Positions 1-7,818 of a stretch of DNA of 64,000 nucleotides are shown here, piece after piece. The notes beneath the pieces were generated by a model that was given only the letters and a program-made list of their open reading frames with translations, was not told the DNA's origin and made no database searches. The translations under genes were made by a program, and so were the position numbers. Position 1 is the stretch's first letter; the number at the start of each line of letters is the position of its first letter. Source of the DNA: Algoriphagus sp. (GTDB lineage Bacteria > Bacteroidota > Bacteroidia > Cytophagales > Cyclobacteriaceae); the NCBI RefSeq assembly GCF_030694375.1, contig NZ_JAUXYL010000041.1, forward strand, positions 304,798 through 368,797, read 5' to 3'.

Positions 1-292
1 CTTTAAGGCTCTGCCCAAGGAAGAAGTAACTGGTAAATGATGGATCTTTTTCTGCCAATTGGCGATAGTATGGCTCTGACTTTTCTATTCGATTTGAGAG
101 CCGGTAGCTTTCCGCAATAAATTGGTTCGCCTCAAGATTGGAGGAGTCCTGACTTAGAATCTGAGTAAAGGTATTGATCGCATATTGGTACTGCCCGGAC
201 AGGAATTGGTCATTTCCTTTTTCTTGCAAGCTCTTGCAGCCAACAAAAGCCAAAAGAACCAAGGCATAAATCCATAAAAAATGCTTCTTCAT
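1..292 (-). CDS. TPR-type lipoprotein, N-terminal part (runs off window)
   Basis: The reading frame starts at an ATG on the minus strand (292-290) and is open to the window edge, giving 97 visible residues. The N-terminus is a lipoprotein signal: Met-Lys-Lys-His, a hydrophobic stretch, then LLAFVGC with Cys19 as the lipidated residue. Residues 25-95 have the helix-turn-helix pattern of tetratricopeptide repeats (for example QYQYAINTFTQIL, then a second repeat). In Bacteroidota such proteins often carry further TPR or PD40/OmpA domains, but the rest of this one is not visible, so no specific function is given. It lies 37 bp downstream of the next minus-strand gene and may be co-transcribed with it. 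Confidence 0.8.
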   Translation of the reverse strand, partial: MKKHFLWIYALVLLAFVGCKSLQEKGNDQFLSGQYQYAINTFTQILSQDSSNLEANQFIAESYRLSNRIEKSEPYYRQLAEKDPSFTSYFFLGQSLK

Positions 293-329
293 CGAATGGT
301 GATTGTAGGTCAATGCTGAATATTACTAA

Positions 330-818
330 TTAATTTGGAAAATACTTAATAAGCCAACTATTTCGGACAGGTTGCCAGAGATTTTGAAGATCGGATTTGA
401 CGCGGATCATGGGATTGATCACTTCAGTTTCAAGATCTATTTCACCTGAAGTCACTTTTGATTTCACACCTAAGGCTGAAATTACGTTCATTTCTCCGCT
501 TGGCTTTCTCAAACTGACTTTCCCTTGATCGGTCAAATTGATATGTAGGATACTTTCCAGCTCCCGAAGCGTCCGAACTGAACTATCAATCGAACAGCCA
601 CTGGCCCCAAGCTTACTTTCATCCACGGCCAAAATCAGTATCTGGCTTTCGATGAGTTCAAATGAAGTGGGCATCAAGTTTCCGTGCGTATTCCAGCCTT
701 CACAAAAACTTTTCATCCGATCCCGGACAAGCTGCTCATCAGCTGAGGATAATTTATGGTCTGCCTGGTAAACCCAAACTCTAGCGTAATCAGGCATTTG
801 ATCAAATGGGAGATACAT
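330..818 (-). CDS. Conserved Bacteroidota protein (often mislabelled ABC transporter ATPase)
   Basis: This 162-residue protein matches, from memory, a short conserved family in Cytophagia and Flavobacteriia. The recognisable features are an N-terminal segment of the type MYLPFDQMPDYARVWVYQA and a central ASGCSIDSSVR motif. Databases often call the family ABC transporter ATPase, but no Walker A, signature or Walker B motif can be seen here, so that name is not supported. There is no signal peptide or membrane segment, so it is probably cytoplasmic. It lies 77 bp downstream of the Fe-S gene on the same strand. The function is unknown; the conserved Cys in ASGCS is the most likely functional residue (inference). 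Confidence 0.85.
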   Translation of the reverse strand: MYLPFDQMPDYARVWVYQADHKLSSADEQLVRDRMKSFCEGWNTHGNLMPTSFELIESQILILAVDESKLGASGCSIDSSVRTLRELESILHINLTDQGKVSLRKPSGEMNVISALGVKSKVTSGEIDLETEVINPMIRVKSDLQNLWQPVRNSWLIKYFPN

Positions 819-895
819 GCGGTTTGTTTAACTTACAAATAAAAAACCCTTTTTGCATAACGGCAAAAAGGGCTGAATTGATTCAATCCTTCAAA

Positions 896-1687
896 TTAAA
901 TCCCCATGTCTTTGGCGATCATTTCTGCCAAATCATAGACCTTGACGTCAGCTTCCCGGTTTTGATTTTTCACTCCATCGGTCATCATGGTCAAGCAAAA
1001 TGGGCATCCAACTGCAATTGTACTTGCTCCGGTGGCCAATGCCTCCTCGGTACGTTCGATGTTGATGTCTTTTTTACCCGGTTCAGGTTCTTTAAACATC
1101 TGCGCTCCACCAGCCCCGCAGCAAAGTCCTTTGGTTTTGCAGCGCTTCATCTCGACCAGCTCCACATCTAAGGCTTTGATGACTTCCCGGGGGGCTTCAT
1201 AGACGTTATTGGCACGACCAAGGTAGCAGGAATCATGAAAGGTGATCTTTTTACCTCTGAACTCTCCTCCTCCTTTAAGTGTGACCTTCCCCTCATTGAT
1301 CAGCTGCTGTAAAAACTGAGAATGGTGAATTACTTCATAATTTCCACCCAATGCAGGATATTCGTTTTTGATGGTATTGAAGCAATGAGGGCATGCTGTA
1401 ACAACTTTTTTTACTTCATAGCCATTCATTACCTGAATATTGGCGACTGCTTGCAATTGGAATAGGAATTCATTTCCAGCTCTTCTTGCCGGATCACCGG
1501 TGCAGGCTTCTTCCGGTCCGAGAACTGCGAAACTGACACCGACTTTATTCAATATTTTCACAAAAGCCTGAGTCACGGCTTTGTAGCGCTCATCGAAAGA
1601 ACCGGCGCATCCCACCCAAAAAAGAACTTCTGGTGTCTGACCGTTTGTGGCCATTTCGGCCATGGTTGGAACTTTATATGTTGACAT
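896..1687 (-). CDS. (Fe-S)-binding protein with CCG domains (HdrB/GlpC/LutA type)
   Basis: The 263-residue protein has the two cysteine-rich CCG domains of heterodisulfide-reductase subunit B, GlpC and LutA proteins. Visible motifs are FWVGCAGSFDERYK (Cys27), ACPHCFN (Cys99, Cys102), HDSCYLGR and CCGAGGAQMF. In HdrB such cysteines bind noncubane 4Fe-4S clusters and handle two-electron transfer to a thiol or quinone-type acceptor. It has no membrane segment and probably docks on the membrane Fe-S protein encoded 50 bp upstream. The pair is common in Bacteroidota genomes. The natural donor and acceptor are not known; a role in respiratory electron transfer is inferred. Confidence 0.92.
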   Translation of the reverse strand: MSTYKVPTMAEMATNGQTPEVLFWVGCAGSFDERYKAVTQAFVKILNKVGVSFAVLGPEEACTGDPARRAGNEFLFQLQAVANIQVMNGYEVKKVVTACPHCFNTIKNEYPALGGNYEVIHHSQFLQQLINEGKVTLKGGGEFRGKKITFHDSCYLGRANNVYEAPREVIKALDVELVEMKRCKTKGLCCGAGGAQMFKEPEPGKKDINIERTEEALATGASTIAVGCPFCLTMMTDGVKNQNREADVKVYDLAEMIAKDMGI

Positions 1688-1737
1688 TTTTTTTAGACTT
1701 TAGATTTTAGATACAAGATTCAAGACTAAATCTCGAT

Positions 1738-3072
1738 TCATTTAATTTCTTCTTCCTTGACTTTTTCGGACCAGTTGAAGCGATCTGAGGGGCTAAATTT
1801 CCAAGGCGAAAAGCTGGTTTCCATGTTTTGAAACATAGAATTCCACTGGGCGGGAGTACCGGATTCTTCCATGGCCACGTAGCGGCGCATTTGAAGAATA
1901 ATAGCTAAAGGATCGATATTGACAGGGCATGCTTCTACGCAGGCATTGCAGCTCGTGCAGGCGTTGATTTCTTCCTTGGTGATGTAATCTCCCAAAAGTG
2001 ACTTTCCGTCTTCAAAACCGGCACCACCAGCATCGATGCTTTTTCCAACTTCCTCAGCACGATCCCGCACATCCATCATGATTTTACGCGGGGAAAGTTT
2101 TTTACCAGTAAGATTTGCCGGACATTCTGCCGTGCAACGCCCACATTCTGTGCAGGAATACGCATTGAGGACATTGATCCAGCTGAGGTCATTGACATCT
2201 TTAGCGCCAAAACGACCGATTTCAGCAGGCGCCTCAGAGGAAGTTTCCACAGGAATTCCCAACATCATATTCACCTCATTGGTCACTTCAGGCATATTGA
2301 CCATTTCGCCCTTTGCTTTGAGGTTGGAATACCAGGTGTTTGGAAAAGCCAAAAAGATGTGCAAATGCTTCGAGTAGGTGACATAAATAGCGAAAGCCAA
2401 AATCCCTACAATATGAAACCACCAGGCAAACCGCTCCATGAAAACCAAAGCTCCATCAGACATTCCCTCAAAGATTGGCATCAGCATGCTGCTGAAAAAC
2501 AAGGTTCCCAAGGCCAAATAATGTTCATCTCCTCGGTTTGCCAAAATCTGATCCGTTGCATTCATCGTCAGAATTGCAAACATCAAAACGATTTCGATCA
2601 CCAAAATCAGGTTGGCATCCATGGCAGGCCAACCCTTGAGCTCCGGCTTGGTGAATCGCTCCACTTTCATCACATTTCTTCTGATCAGGAAAGCAACACA
2701 GGAAACCAATACTGCGACAGCCAGAAACTCAAACATGTTGATGGCAGTAGTATAAAGGCCTCCCAAAACCGGAGCAAAAAGCCTGTGACTACCTATAATT
2801 CCGTCAAGAATGAATTCCAGTACTTCAAGGTTAATGACTAAAAAGCCAACATAAATTAATAAATGAAGAAAAGCGGGGACGATGCGTTTAAACATTTTTT
2901 GCTGACCAAATGCCACCAGCATCATGGTCTTCCAGCGGGATTCGGATTGGTCGTTCCGAGTCTCTGCTTTTCCTAAAAGGATATTTCTTCTGAGAAATTT
3001 GATCCTTTTACTCAAAATATAACCCGCGATACCCAAAATCAGGACAAATGCGAGTTGCGGTAAAATGCTCAT
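1738..3072 (-). CDS. Membrane 4Fe-4S dicluster protein, HdrE/DsrM/NarI-like
   Basis: This 444-residue protein has an N-terminal membrane domain (about five to six hydrophobic helices, residues 5-235) and a C-terminal ferredoxin domain. The ferredoxin domain carries two classical 4Fe-4S motifs: Cys307, 310, 313, 317 and Cys372, 375, 378, 382. The helices contain several His (for example His70, His220, His236, His238) that could bind haem b as in NarI/HdrE. It probably passes electrons between the quinone pool and the CCG protein encoded next to it. The two genes look like one operon. The start ATG at 3072 precedes a clear hydrophobic segment. The exact acceptor is unknown. Confidence 0.9.
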   Translation of the reverse strand: MSILPQLAFVLILGIAGYILSKRIKFLRRNILLGKAETRNDQSESRWKTMMLVAFGQQKMFKRIVPAFLHLLIYVGFLVINLEVLEFILDGIIGSHRLFAPVLGGLYTTAINMFEFLAVAVLVSCVAFLIRRNVMKVERFTKPELKGWPAMDANLILVIEIVLMFAILTMNATDQILANRGDEHYLALGTLFFSSMLMPIFEGMSDGALVFMERFAWWFHIVGILAFAIYVTYSKHLHIFLAFPNTWYSNLKAKGEMVNMPEVTNEVNMMLGIPVETSSEAPAEIGRFGAKDVNDLSWINVLNAYSCTECGRCTAECPANLTGKKLSPRKIMMDVRDRAEEVGKSIDAGGAGFEDGKSLLGDYITKEEINACTSCNACVEACPVNIDPLAIILQMRRYVAMEESGTPAQWNSMFQNMETSFSPWKFSPSDRFNWSEKVKEEEIK

Positions 3073-3127
3073 AGTGATCAGATTAGCTTGTTTTTCGTTA
3101 ATTAGGGTTTATTTTTTCTGAAAAGCG

Positions 3128-3158
3128 TTTGTATCAAATACTCAAATTTCTACCTTTG
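3128..3158 (+). promoter_or_regulatory. Bacteroidota-type promoter of tRNA-Phe
   Basis: The -33 box TTTG (3128-3131) and the -7 box TACCTTTG (3151-3158, consensus TAnnTTTG) are separated by exactly 19 bp. The tRNA 5' end lies 17 bp downstream of the -7 box. This is one of the clearest vegetative promoters in the window. Confidence 0.85.
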
Positions 3159-3174
3159 CATCACTTTAAGAGTT

Positions 3175-3247
3175 GGTGATATAGCTCAGTTGGTAGAGCA
3201 TCGGACTGAAAATCCGTGAGTCGGTGGTTCGAGTCCACTTATCACCA
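3175..3247 (+). tRNA. tRNA-Phe (anticodon GAA)
   Basis: The acceptor stem GGTGATA (3175-3181) pairs with TATCACC (3240-3246), with discriminator A at 3247. The D arm, anticodon stem CGGAC/GTCCG-type helix with loop TGAAAAT (anticodon GAA at 3208-3210) and the T arm with GGTTCGAGTCC are all present. The 3' CCA is not encoded in full (the next bases are CCC), so it must be added after transcription. Confidence 0.97.
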
Positions 3248-3250
3248 CCC

Positions 3251-3280
3251 TCCCGATCCCCATGGATCGGGATTTTTTTT
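3251..3280 (+). terminator. Rho-independent terminator after tRNA-Phe
   Basis: TCCCGATCC (3251-3259) pairs with GGATCGGGA (3264-3272) around a four-base loop, followed by eight T (3273-3280). It starts four bases after the tRNA discriminator base, so the primary transcript is short. Confidence 0.92.
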
Positions 3281-3527
3281 GCCCATTTCTCAAAACTTCG
3301 TCGATATAAAGCTGGATTGTTCATCACTGCAAAATATAAAATAGTCTGCATGCATACTATTTCTGATTCAAATTTATACTCGATCTACACAAGTCCAGGA
3401 TTACTCATAAGGACAATTGATAACCTAACCACTTCCTTCCGAGTGAGTTTTGGACTTAAAAAAATAATTTCAGGAAATTTCTTCGTGAATTTGTAACATT
3501 CTGACCTTTTCCGCATCACCTTCTTAA

Positions 3528-4019
3528 ATGAATTCATTTTTCGAGACACACATCTGGCCCTTGAGAGGCAAGCTGTTCCGGATGGTTTTTCTCTGGACCA
3601 AAGACCGGGATCTAGCAGAAGATGTCTTGCAAAATGTATTTGAAAAAACAATGGGACGTCAAAAGGAACTCCAAACACATCCAAATCTGACTGGATGGAT
3701 GGTCAAAAGCCTGAAAAATGAGGTCTTGATGCATCACCGAAAAAATGAAAGAATTGAAAGTTTGGAAGGAATCCAGGAAACGGCTTTTAATGAACCAAAT
3801 CAACTTGAATCTGAAGAATCACTTCGTTTGATATTTGATTTGGTAGGAGATCTACCTGAGAAGCAACGGGAGATTTTTCACCTCAGAGAGGTGGAGGAGA
3901 TGAGTTATGAAGCCATTGCAGGGCAATTGGAGATCAGCCTTGACCAAGTGAAAGTCAACCTCCATCGGGCAAGAAAGACCCTACGCGAAAAATTAATCAA
4001 CCAAGGAATCACCGGATGA
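3528..4019 (+). CDS. ECF-type RNA polymerase sigma factor
   Basis: The 163-residue protein has the two-domain layout of extracytoplasmic-function sigma factors. Region 2 lies at about residues 7-75 and includes the DRDLAEDVLQNVFEK motif that binds the -10 element and core polymerase. Region 4 lies at about residues 105-155, with LPEKQREIFHLREVEEMSYEAIA followed by a helix-turn-helix. The next gene overlaps it by four bases (ATGA at 4016-4019) and encodes a membrane protein that is the likely anti-sigma factor. The set probably forms one operon with the two secreted DUF4252 genes, an arrangement seen elsewhere in Bacteroidota. The inducing signal is not evident. Confidence 0.93.
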   Translation: MNSFFETHIWPLRGKLFRMVFLWTKDRDLAEDVLQNVFEKTMGRQKELQTHPNLTGWMVKSLKNEVLMHHRKNERIESLEGIQETAFNEPNQLESEESLRLIFDLVGDLPEKQREIFHLREVEEMSYEAIAGQLEISLDQVKVNLHRARKTLREKLINQGITG

Positions 4020-4453
4020 AGACAAGAATTGAAGAACTGCTGGAGAAATATTGGGAGGCGGAAACATCCCAAAATGAAGAAAAGGAGCTTCGGGAATTAA
4101 TTCGAGAAGCGACAGGCTATGAACAGGAAAAGGCCTTGTTCAAAGGACTTGACCTGTTCAAGTCCGAAGAACCAAAAATTCTGCGTGTTCCCAAGACCAA
4201 AACGCGGAGGCTAAACCCCGCTTGGCTAAGCTGGGCGGCTTCGATTACGATCTTGATTGGAAGCTTTTGGGGATGGAGAGTCTATGAGCAAAAGCAAGCC
4301 GAGCAGAGAGCATTCGAAGAAGTCATACAAGCCTTTGGTTTAATACAGTCAAACCTTTCAAAAGCAAAAGATCAGCTGGCTCCGCTGAATGATCTAAAAT
4401 ATTTGAACACAACCAATCAGCTGTTTCAGCTGGATCAAAATTCAAACCAATGA
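4016..4453 (+). CDS. Single-pass membrane protein, putative anti-sigma factor
   Basis: The start codon overlaps the sigma-factor stop (ATGA), indicating translational coupling. The 145-residue product has a charged N-terminal cytoplasmic part (residues 1-68), one membrane helix (about 69-87, WLSWAASITILIGSFWGW) and a short helical outer part. This is the topology of anti-sigma factors of ECF sigma factors, though no zinc-binding HxxxCxxC motif is present. Assignment as an anti-sigma factor rests on position and topology. Its stop codon TGA (4451-4453) overlaps the first copy of an intercistronic repeat that begins with ATG at 4450. Confidence 0.8.
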   Translation: MKTRIEELLEKYWEAETSQNEEKELRELIREATGYEQEKALFKGLDLFKSEEPKILRVPKTKTRRLNPAWLSWAASITILIGSFWGWRVYEQKQAEQRAFEEVIQAFGLIQSNLSKAKDQLAPLNDLKYLNTTNQLFQLDQNSNQ

Positions 4454-4566
4454 AATCGAGCCTGTCTGCTACAGGCATGACCCAAAGCGACCCACAGAGG
4501 GGTGCCCCCCCCGATAGCTATCGGAGCGGCTATCGGGATGGCAATTAAAAGACAAATTATAAACAC
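4450..4566 (+). repeat. Intercistronic repeat element, copy 1
   Basis: The element begins with ATGAAATCGAGCC at the stop codon of the upstream gene and ends with AAATTATAAACAC directly before a second copy. It contains GATAGCTATC-type palindromes (around 4513-4540). An ATG-initiated frame inside it encodes 32 residues beginning MKSSLSATG and stops at 4548. The ends match the copies at 4567, 13609 and 28181, while the middle differs. Confidence 0.75.
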
Positions 4567-4669
4567 ATGAAATCGAGCATGACGAGTACGTCACACACTG
4601 GGATGCCCCGAGCTATCGGGGAATTCATGCGAAGATTCCATCTGACCAAAAAAATCAATTTATAAACAG
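4567..4669 (+). repeat. Intercistronic repeat element, copy 2
   Basis: It begins with ATGAAATCGAGCATGAC and ends at the base before the DUF4252 start codon. Shared blocks with the copy at 28181 are GTCACACACTGGGAT and GCGAAGATTCCAT plus TGACC. The block AGATTCCATCTGACC is also in the copy at 13609. An internal palindrome CCCCGAGCTATCGGGG lies at about 4607-4622. A 32-residue frame beginning MKSSMTSTSH spans 4567-4665 and stops four bases before the next gene. Confidence 0.8.
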
Positions 4670-5215
4670 ATGAAAAAGACCTATATCATACTATTCTTTC
4701 TACTGGGACTGACTACTGCGTCTTATGCTCAGGAGGATGCCATACAGAAGTTTTTCTCCAAATACATGGAGGACGACCGATTCTCCCGGGTCTACATTTC
4801 TCCAAAAATGATGCAGATGGCCGGTGGATTCCTAAAAAGTAGTTCAGGGGGAGATGTTGAGGCTCAGGAGTTGGGGAAGTTAATCTCGAAAGTAAAAGGT
4901 ATTCGAATACTGTCAGCCGACGGAATTGAAGGGATGCCTTTATACAAAGAGGCCATGTCCACACTCAACAGAAACCAGTACGAGGAATTGATGGATGTGC
5001 AGGAAAAAGGCACCAGTCTGAAATTCATGATCCGTGAAGAGGCTGGTTTAATTCGGGAACTGATGATGATAACAGGGGACACCAAAAGCTTCACCCTGCT
5101 ATCCATGCTAGGCGCATTCACCTATGAGGACCTGAATATGTTGGCTGAAAAGACCAACCTGCCCGGAATGGATAAATACGGAAAAGGAAGTAAGGGGCCC
5201 AAGGGGCCGAAATAA
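4670..5215 (+). CDS. Secreted DUF4252 protein
   Basis: The 181-residue product starts with a signal peptide (MKKTYIILFFLLGLTTASYAQ, cleavage after residue 21). The mature part has the features of DUF4252: an N-terminal helix-rich segment with FSRVYISPKMMQM and a central run of alternating strands (KVKGIRILSADG, TSLKFMIREEAGLIRELMMI). It ends in a Gly/Lys/Pro-rich tail (residues 168-181). DUF4252 proteins are small exported Bacteroidota proteins of unknown function, often encoded next to an ECF sigma/anti-sigma pair, as here. A second paralogue follows 30 bp downstream. It is probably part of the sigma-factor operon, interrupted by the two repeat copies upstream. Confidence 0.85.
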   Translation: MKKTYIILFFLLGLTTASYAQEDAIQKFFSKYMEDDRFSRVYISPKMMQMAGGFLKSSSGGDVEAQELGKLISKVKGIRILSADGIEGMPLYKEAMSTLNRNQYEELMDVQEKGTSLKFMIREEAGLIRELMMITGDTKSFTLLSMLGAFTYEDLNMLAEKTNLPGMDKYGKGSKGPKGPK

Positions 5216-5245
5216 TATTATTTGAAAACTAAACCACTTACAAAA

Positions 5246-5725
5246 ATGAAAAGACTCATTGTAACCCTCTGCCTACTTGCTATTGTCTATGCTACAAATG
5301 CCCAAAGCAAAAGTGTAGCTTCACTAAAAGAAAGGTTCAAATCAGACAAGGACTTTTTCCAACTTGAATTGGGAGGAAATTTTATGAACTTTGCGGATGG
5401 CTTCAAAATCGATGTCGATAAAAACAACATGGCAACTGTTGCCAAATCAGTTGAAAAATTGATTTTTTTAAGCCTGCCAAAGGACAATAGTAATTACACC
5501 GAATTCAAAGCTTTACAAAAAGGCCTCGAGCGAGAGCGCTACGAACTCCTGATGGAGACAGCTGGAGGAAAGAGTGGGGTTTTTATCTATTCCAAAGGAG
5601 CTTCAATAATTTCAGATTTGGTCATCTTGGTAGGGGACAACAAGAAGGGAGACTTAATGGTGATTGAGCTGAAAGGAAAATTTACCCAAGAAGCTTTATC
5701 CAAAGCAACTTCCAAGCTTAATTGA
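5246..5725 (+). CDS. Secreted DUF4252 protein, second paralogue
   Basis: The ATG at 5246 is preferred over an in-frame TTG at 5222, because it starts directly with a good signal peptide (MKRLIVTLCLLAIVYATNAQ). The product has 159 residues. The mature part resembles the upstream DUF4252 protein in layout (FFQLELGGNFMNFADGF, then KLIFLSLPKD and a C-terminal DLVILVGDNKKGDLMVIELKG). The identity between the two is low, so the duplication is old. It probably acts in the periplasm or on the outer membrane; the function is unknown. A strong terminator follows 31 bp after the stop codon and closes the operon. Confidence 0.82.
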   Translation: MKRLIVTLCLLAIVYATNAQSKSVASLKERFKSDKDFFQLELGGNFMNFADGFKIDVDKNNMATVAKSVEKLIFLSLPKDNSNYTEFKALQKGLERERYELLMETAGGKSGVFIYSKGASIISDLVILVGDNKKGDLMVIELKGKFTQEALSKATSKLN

Positions 5726-5755
5726 GTTTAAATTTAAACCTCATTTTCAGTTTTT

Positions 5756-5790
5756 AACACAAAAGCCCGAATATTTCGGGCTTTTGTGTT
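5756..5790 (+). terminator. Rho-independent terminator closing the sigma/DUF4252 operon
   Basis: AACACAAAAGCCCGAA (5756-5771) pairs perfectly with TTCGGGCTTTTGTGTT (5775-5790) around a three-base loop. The stem itself has T-rich 3' ends, so it can end transcription from the plus strand. Confidence 0.9.
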
Positions 5791-6036
5791 TGACATAGAT
5801 CAAATTGTAAAAATACTTTTTGTTTATACAATCGTTTGCGAAAAAGAGAATATAGCAATTGATGTAATTACATGATTTTGTTATTTAATAATTTTACAAT
5901 TTATTATTCTGTTTTGTGTTAAAATTTCACCATAAAGTAAGCTCCGCAATCGATGACGGGATTAAATTATGCTTTTTGTAATTATTTGATATTTTTGTTA
6001 ATGATTTGAAAATATTTATGACATTTTATTAAAACA
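5791..6036. other. AT-rich non-coding spacer
   Basis: No convincing gene is seen between the terminator and the next promoter. The DNA is very AT-rich (many TTTTGTTATTTAATAATTT-like runs). It probably acts as an upstream element for the strong promoter that follows; no RNA gene was recognised. Confidence 0.5.
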
Positions 6037-6067
6037 TTTGCAATTTCACTTCCGTTAGGTATCTTTG
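6037..6067 (+). promoter_or_regulatory. Bacteroidota-type promoter of the 6182 secreted protein
   Basis: TTTG (6037-6040), exactly 19 bp of spacer, and TATCTTTG (6060-6067) match the -33/-7 consensus. Transcription would start near 6074, leaving a leader of about 108 bases before the start codon. The leader contains an imperfect hairpin (CTGATGGA with TCCATCCAG, about 6115-6139). Confidence 0.85.
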
Positions 6068-6181
6068 TAATGTAATTCGAATTGCATCGAAGACCCTGTA
6101 GCCCAAAATCCCCCACTGATGGAAACTGTCCATCCAGCGGTTACACACAAAATCTAGAACCTATTTAAACCAACTAGTAAA

Positions 6182-6751
6182 ATGAGAAAATTATTCACTA
6201 TGCTTTTTGTTGCGGGGATCGCAACTGGAGCGTTTGCTTACAACGACGAGAAATCTGTAGAGATCAGACAAACTGAACCGGCTAAAGTAATGATAGCAGT
6301 AAATGATGCGCCTCAGGGAACATTAACTGTACGGATCACTGATGCTGACAACCGTCTGGTGTTGCGTGACAGAATCACAAAAACCGAAGCTTTTGCAAAA
6401 AGATATGATTTGAATGCCCTACCTGTAGGTAATTATTCAATCGAAGTATCCGACGCAAAGGGTAAGTTGAGAACTGCCACATTCAATACTCAGGTGATCA
6501 CCAAGCCTTTGGTATATTCCCGGGTGACAGCCTTGGGTTACAATCAATACAGACTTTTGGTGGCGAACCTCGAATCCAAAGACGTAACAGTACAGATATT
6601 CGACGGAAACAATCTGATCCATACTGAATTGATTCAGAATCCTCAGGGACTACACAAAATCTATACGATTGACAATCCAGGTTCTCCTGAAGGAATCAGC
6701 TTCAAAGTGACTACCTCAAGTGGCTTCGAAGCTTACGTTGCAACGCGATAA
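6182..6751 (+). CDS. Secreted hypothetical protein with two beta-sandwich-like halves
   Basis: The 189-residue product has a signal peptide (MRKLFTMLFVAGIATGAFA, cleaved at about residue 19). Residues 35-105 (GTLTVRITDADNRLVLRDRI and LPVGNYSIEVSDAKG) look like a bacterial Ig-like or T9SS-tail-like strand pattern. A second similar half covers 115-189 (VTVQIFDGNNLIHTEL, ISFKVTTSSGFEAYVAT). The LPVGNYSIEV motif resembles type IX secretion C-terminal domains, but the protein is too small to be a usual cargo. A near-perfect promoter and a strong terminator surround it, so it is a highly expressed single-gene unit. The function is unknown. Confidence 0.8.
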   Translation: MRKLFTMLFVAGIATGAFAYNDEKSVEIRQTEPAKVMIAVNDAPQGTLTVRITDADNRLVLRDRITKTEAFAKRYDLNALPVGNYSIEVSDAKGKLRTATFNTQVITKPLVYSRVTALGYNQYRLLVANLESKDVTVQIFDGNNLIHTELIQNPQGLHKIYTIDNPGSPEGISFKVTTSSGFEAYVATR

Positions 6752-6771
6752 TTAAACCAACTTTATTTTAA

Positions 6772-6803
6772 AAACCCCTGCCTCAGCAGGGGTTTACTTT
6801 TTT
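6772..6803. terminator. Bidirectional terminator between convergent genes
   Basis: AAACCCCTGC (6772-6781) pairs with GCAGGGGTTT (6786-6795) around CTCA, with T-rich flanks on both strands (plus strand 6799-6803, minus strand over 6766-6774). It sits between the convergent secreted-protein and methyltransferase genes and can serve both. Confidence 0.88.
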
Positions 6804-7788
6804 AGAGCTTTTCAAAAACCAATCGCGCATGTCCCATGATCTCCCGCTCGAAGCAAACTCGATTGGGGCGAACTCTCAAAATTGCCAGTTGATGTCTAAA
6901 TTCTTTATCTGTAAATAACTTAGGAACTAAAGAGGCAAACCATAAGTACTTTTTCAAATTGAATTTATAAAAGCGCTTAGTCCATTCTCGATTGGTATTT
7001 ACATAATCCAATCTTCCGTCACTATAATAGGTGTTTTTAAAATAGGCACTGGCAGTACGCACGACGTGTTCATATCCATAAGGAATCCATGAATCCGGAT
7101 TATGCTTCAGCAAAAGAGCCATAATGTAGCTGTCAGAATCTTTTGGCGCATTGATGTCAATCTGATCAAAAGGCATCATATTCTTTTCAAAAGTCATGGT
7201 TTGCATGTAAAATTTCCCGCCCGGTTTGAGCAGATTGTACACATGACGAAAATAATCTTCATATACTTCATCCTGACGGCCTTCGAGGTAATCCTTTACC
7301 GAAGCCACATGCTCGAAACTTCCAAAAGCAGTGATCGCATCGAAAGTCCCAAAATCCTCGGGTTTGATAAATCGAGCATCTTTGATGTAGGCAGTTAATC
7401 CATTCTTCCTACAGGCATGAACTTGACCATCCGACAGGTTTACACCGATACCTTCTGCACCTACGACATCCTTTAGGTATTTCAACCAACCTCCCCAGCC
7501 ACAACCCAAATCCAAAACCCGACTCCCAGGCTTTATATCCAAAGCTTTGGTTACAAACTCATGTTTCCTCCGTTGAGCTTCTTCCAGAGAAATCGAAAAG
7601 TCACCGAGGTACATCGCGTTGCTGAAAACAGGGTTTTCACCCAGACTGTATCGTATAAACTTATCGATGTTGGTGTAGGTGAAGTCCATTTCTTTCTTCT
7701 TATCCCATGCTTGCCCTTCCCGCTCACTGACACTCGATCCACTCCATGGTTTTGCTAAAAGTTCTTTGTTGATGTCTGACTGTTCCAT
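6802..7788 (-). CDS. SAM-dependent methyltransferase, cyclopropane-fatty-acid-synthase family
   Basis: The 328-residue protein has the class I SAM-binding fold of the Cfa/mycolic acid synthase family. The glycine motif VLDLGCGWGGW is at residues 91-101, followed by GIGVNLSDGQV (motif II) and DAITAFGSFEHV (motif III/IV). The N-terminal part (residues 38-80, YTNIDKFIRYSLGENPVFSNAMYLGD) resembles the substrate-channel region of these enzymes. Family members methylate or cyclopropanate unsaturated acyl chains or other small molecules. The exact substrate is unknown, since it is shorter than E. coli Cfa (382 residues). A perfect 23-bp palindrome lies 31-53 bp upstream of the start. Confidence 0.85.
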   Translation of the reverse strand: MEQSDINKELLAKPWSGSSVSEREGQAWDKKKEMDFTYTNIDKFIRYSLGENPVFSNAMYLGDFSISLEEAQRRKHEFVTKALDIKPGSRVLDLGCGWGGWLKYLKDVVGAEGIGVNLSDGQVHACRKNGLTAYIKDARFIKPEDFGTFDAITAFGSFEHVASVKDYLEGRQDEVYEDYFRHVYNLLKPGGKFYMQTMTFEKNMMPFDQIDINAPKDSDSYIMALLLKHNPDSWIPYGYEHVVRTASAYFKNTYYSDGRLDYVNTNREWTKRFYKFNLKKYLWFASLVPKLFTDKEFRHQLAILRVRPNRVCFEREIMGHARLVFEKL

Positions 7789-7818
7789 TTTTTGAAAGGT
7801 TATTTGTGGAGATAAAAT

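Noticed and set aside
330..818. Label ABC transporter ATPase
   Set aside because: No Walker A, signature or Walker B motif; the label is a common database error for this family.
5222..5245. TTG start for the second DUF4252 gene
   Set aside because: An ATG 24 bp downstream starts directly with the signal peptide.
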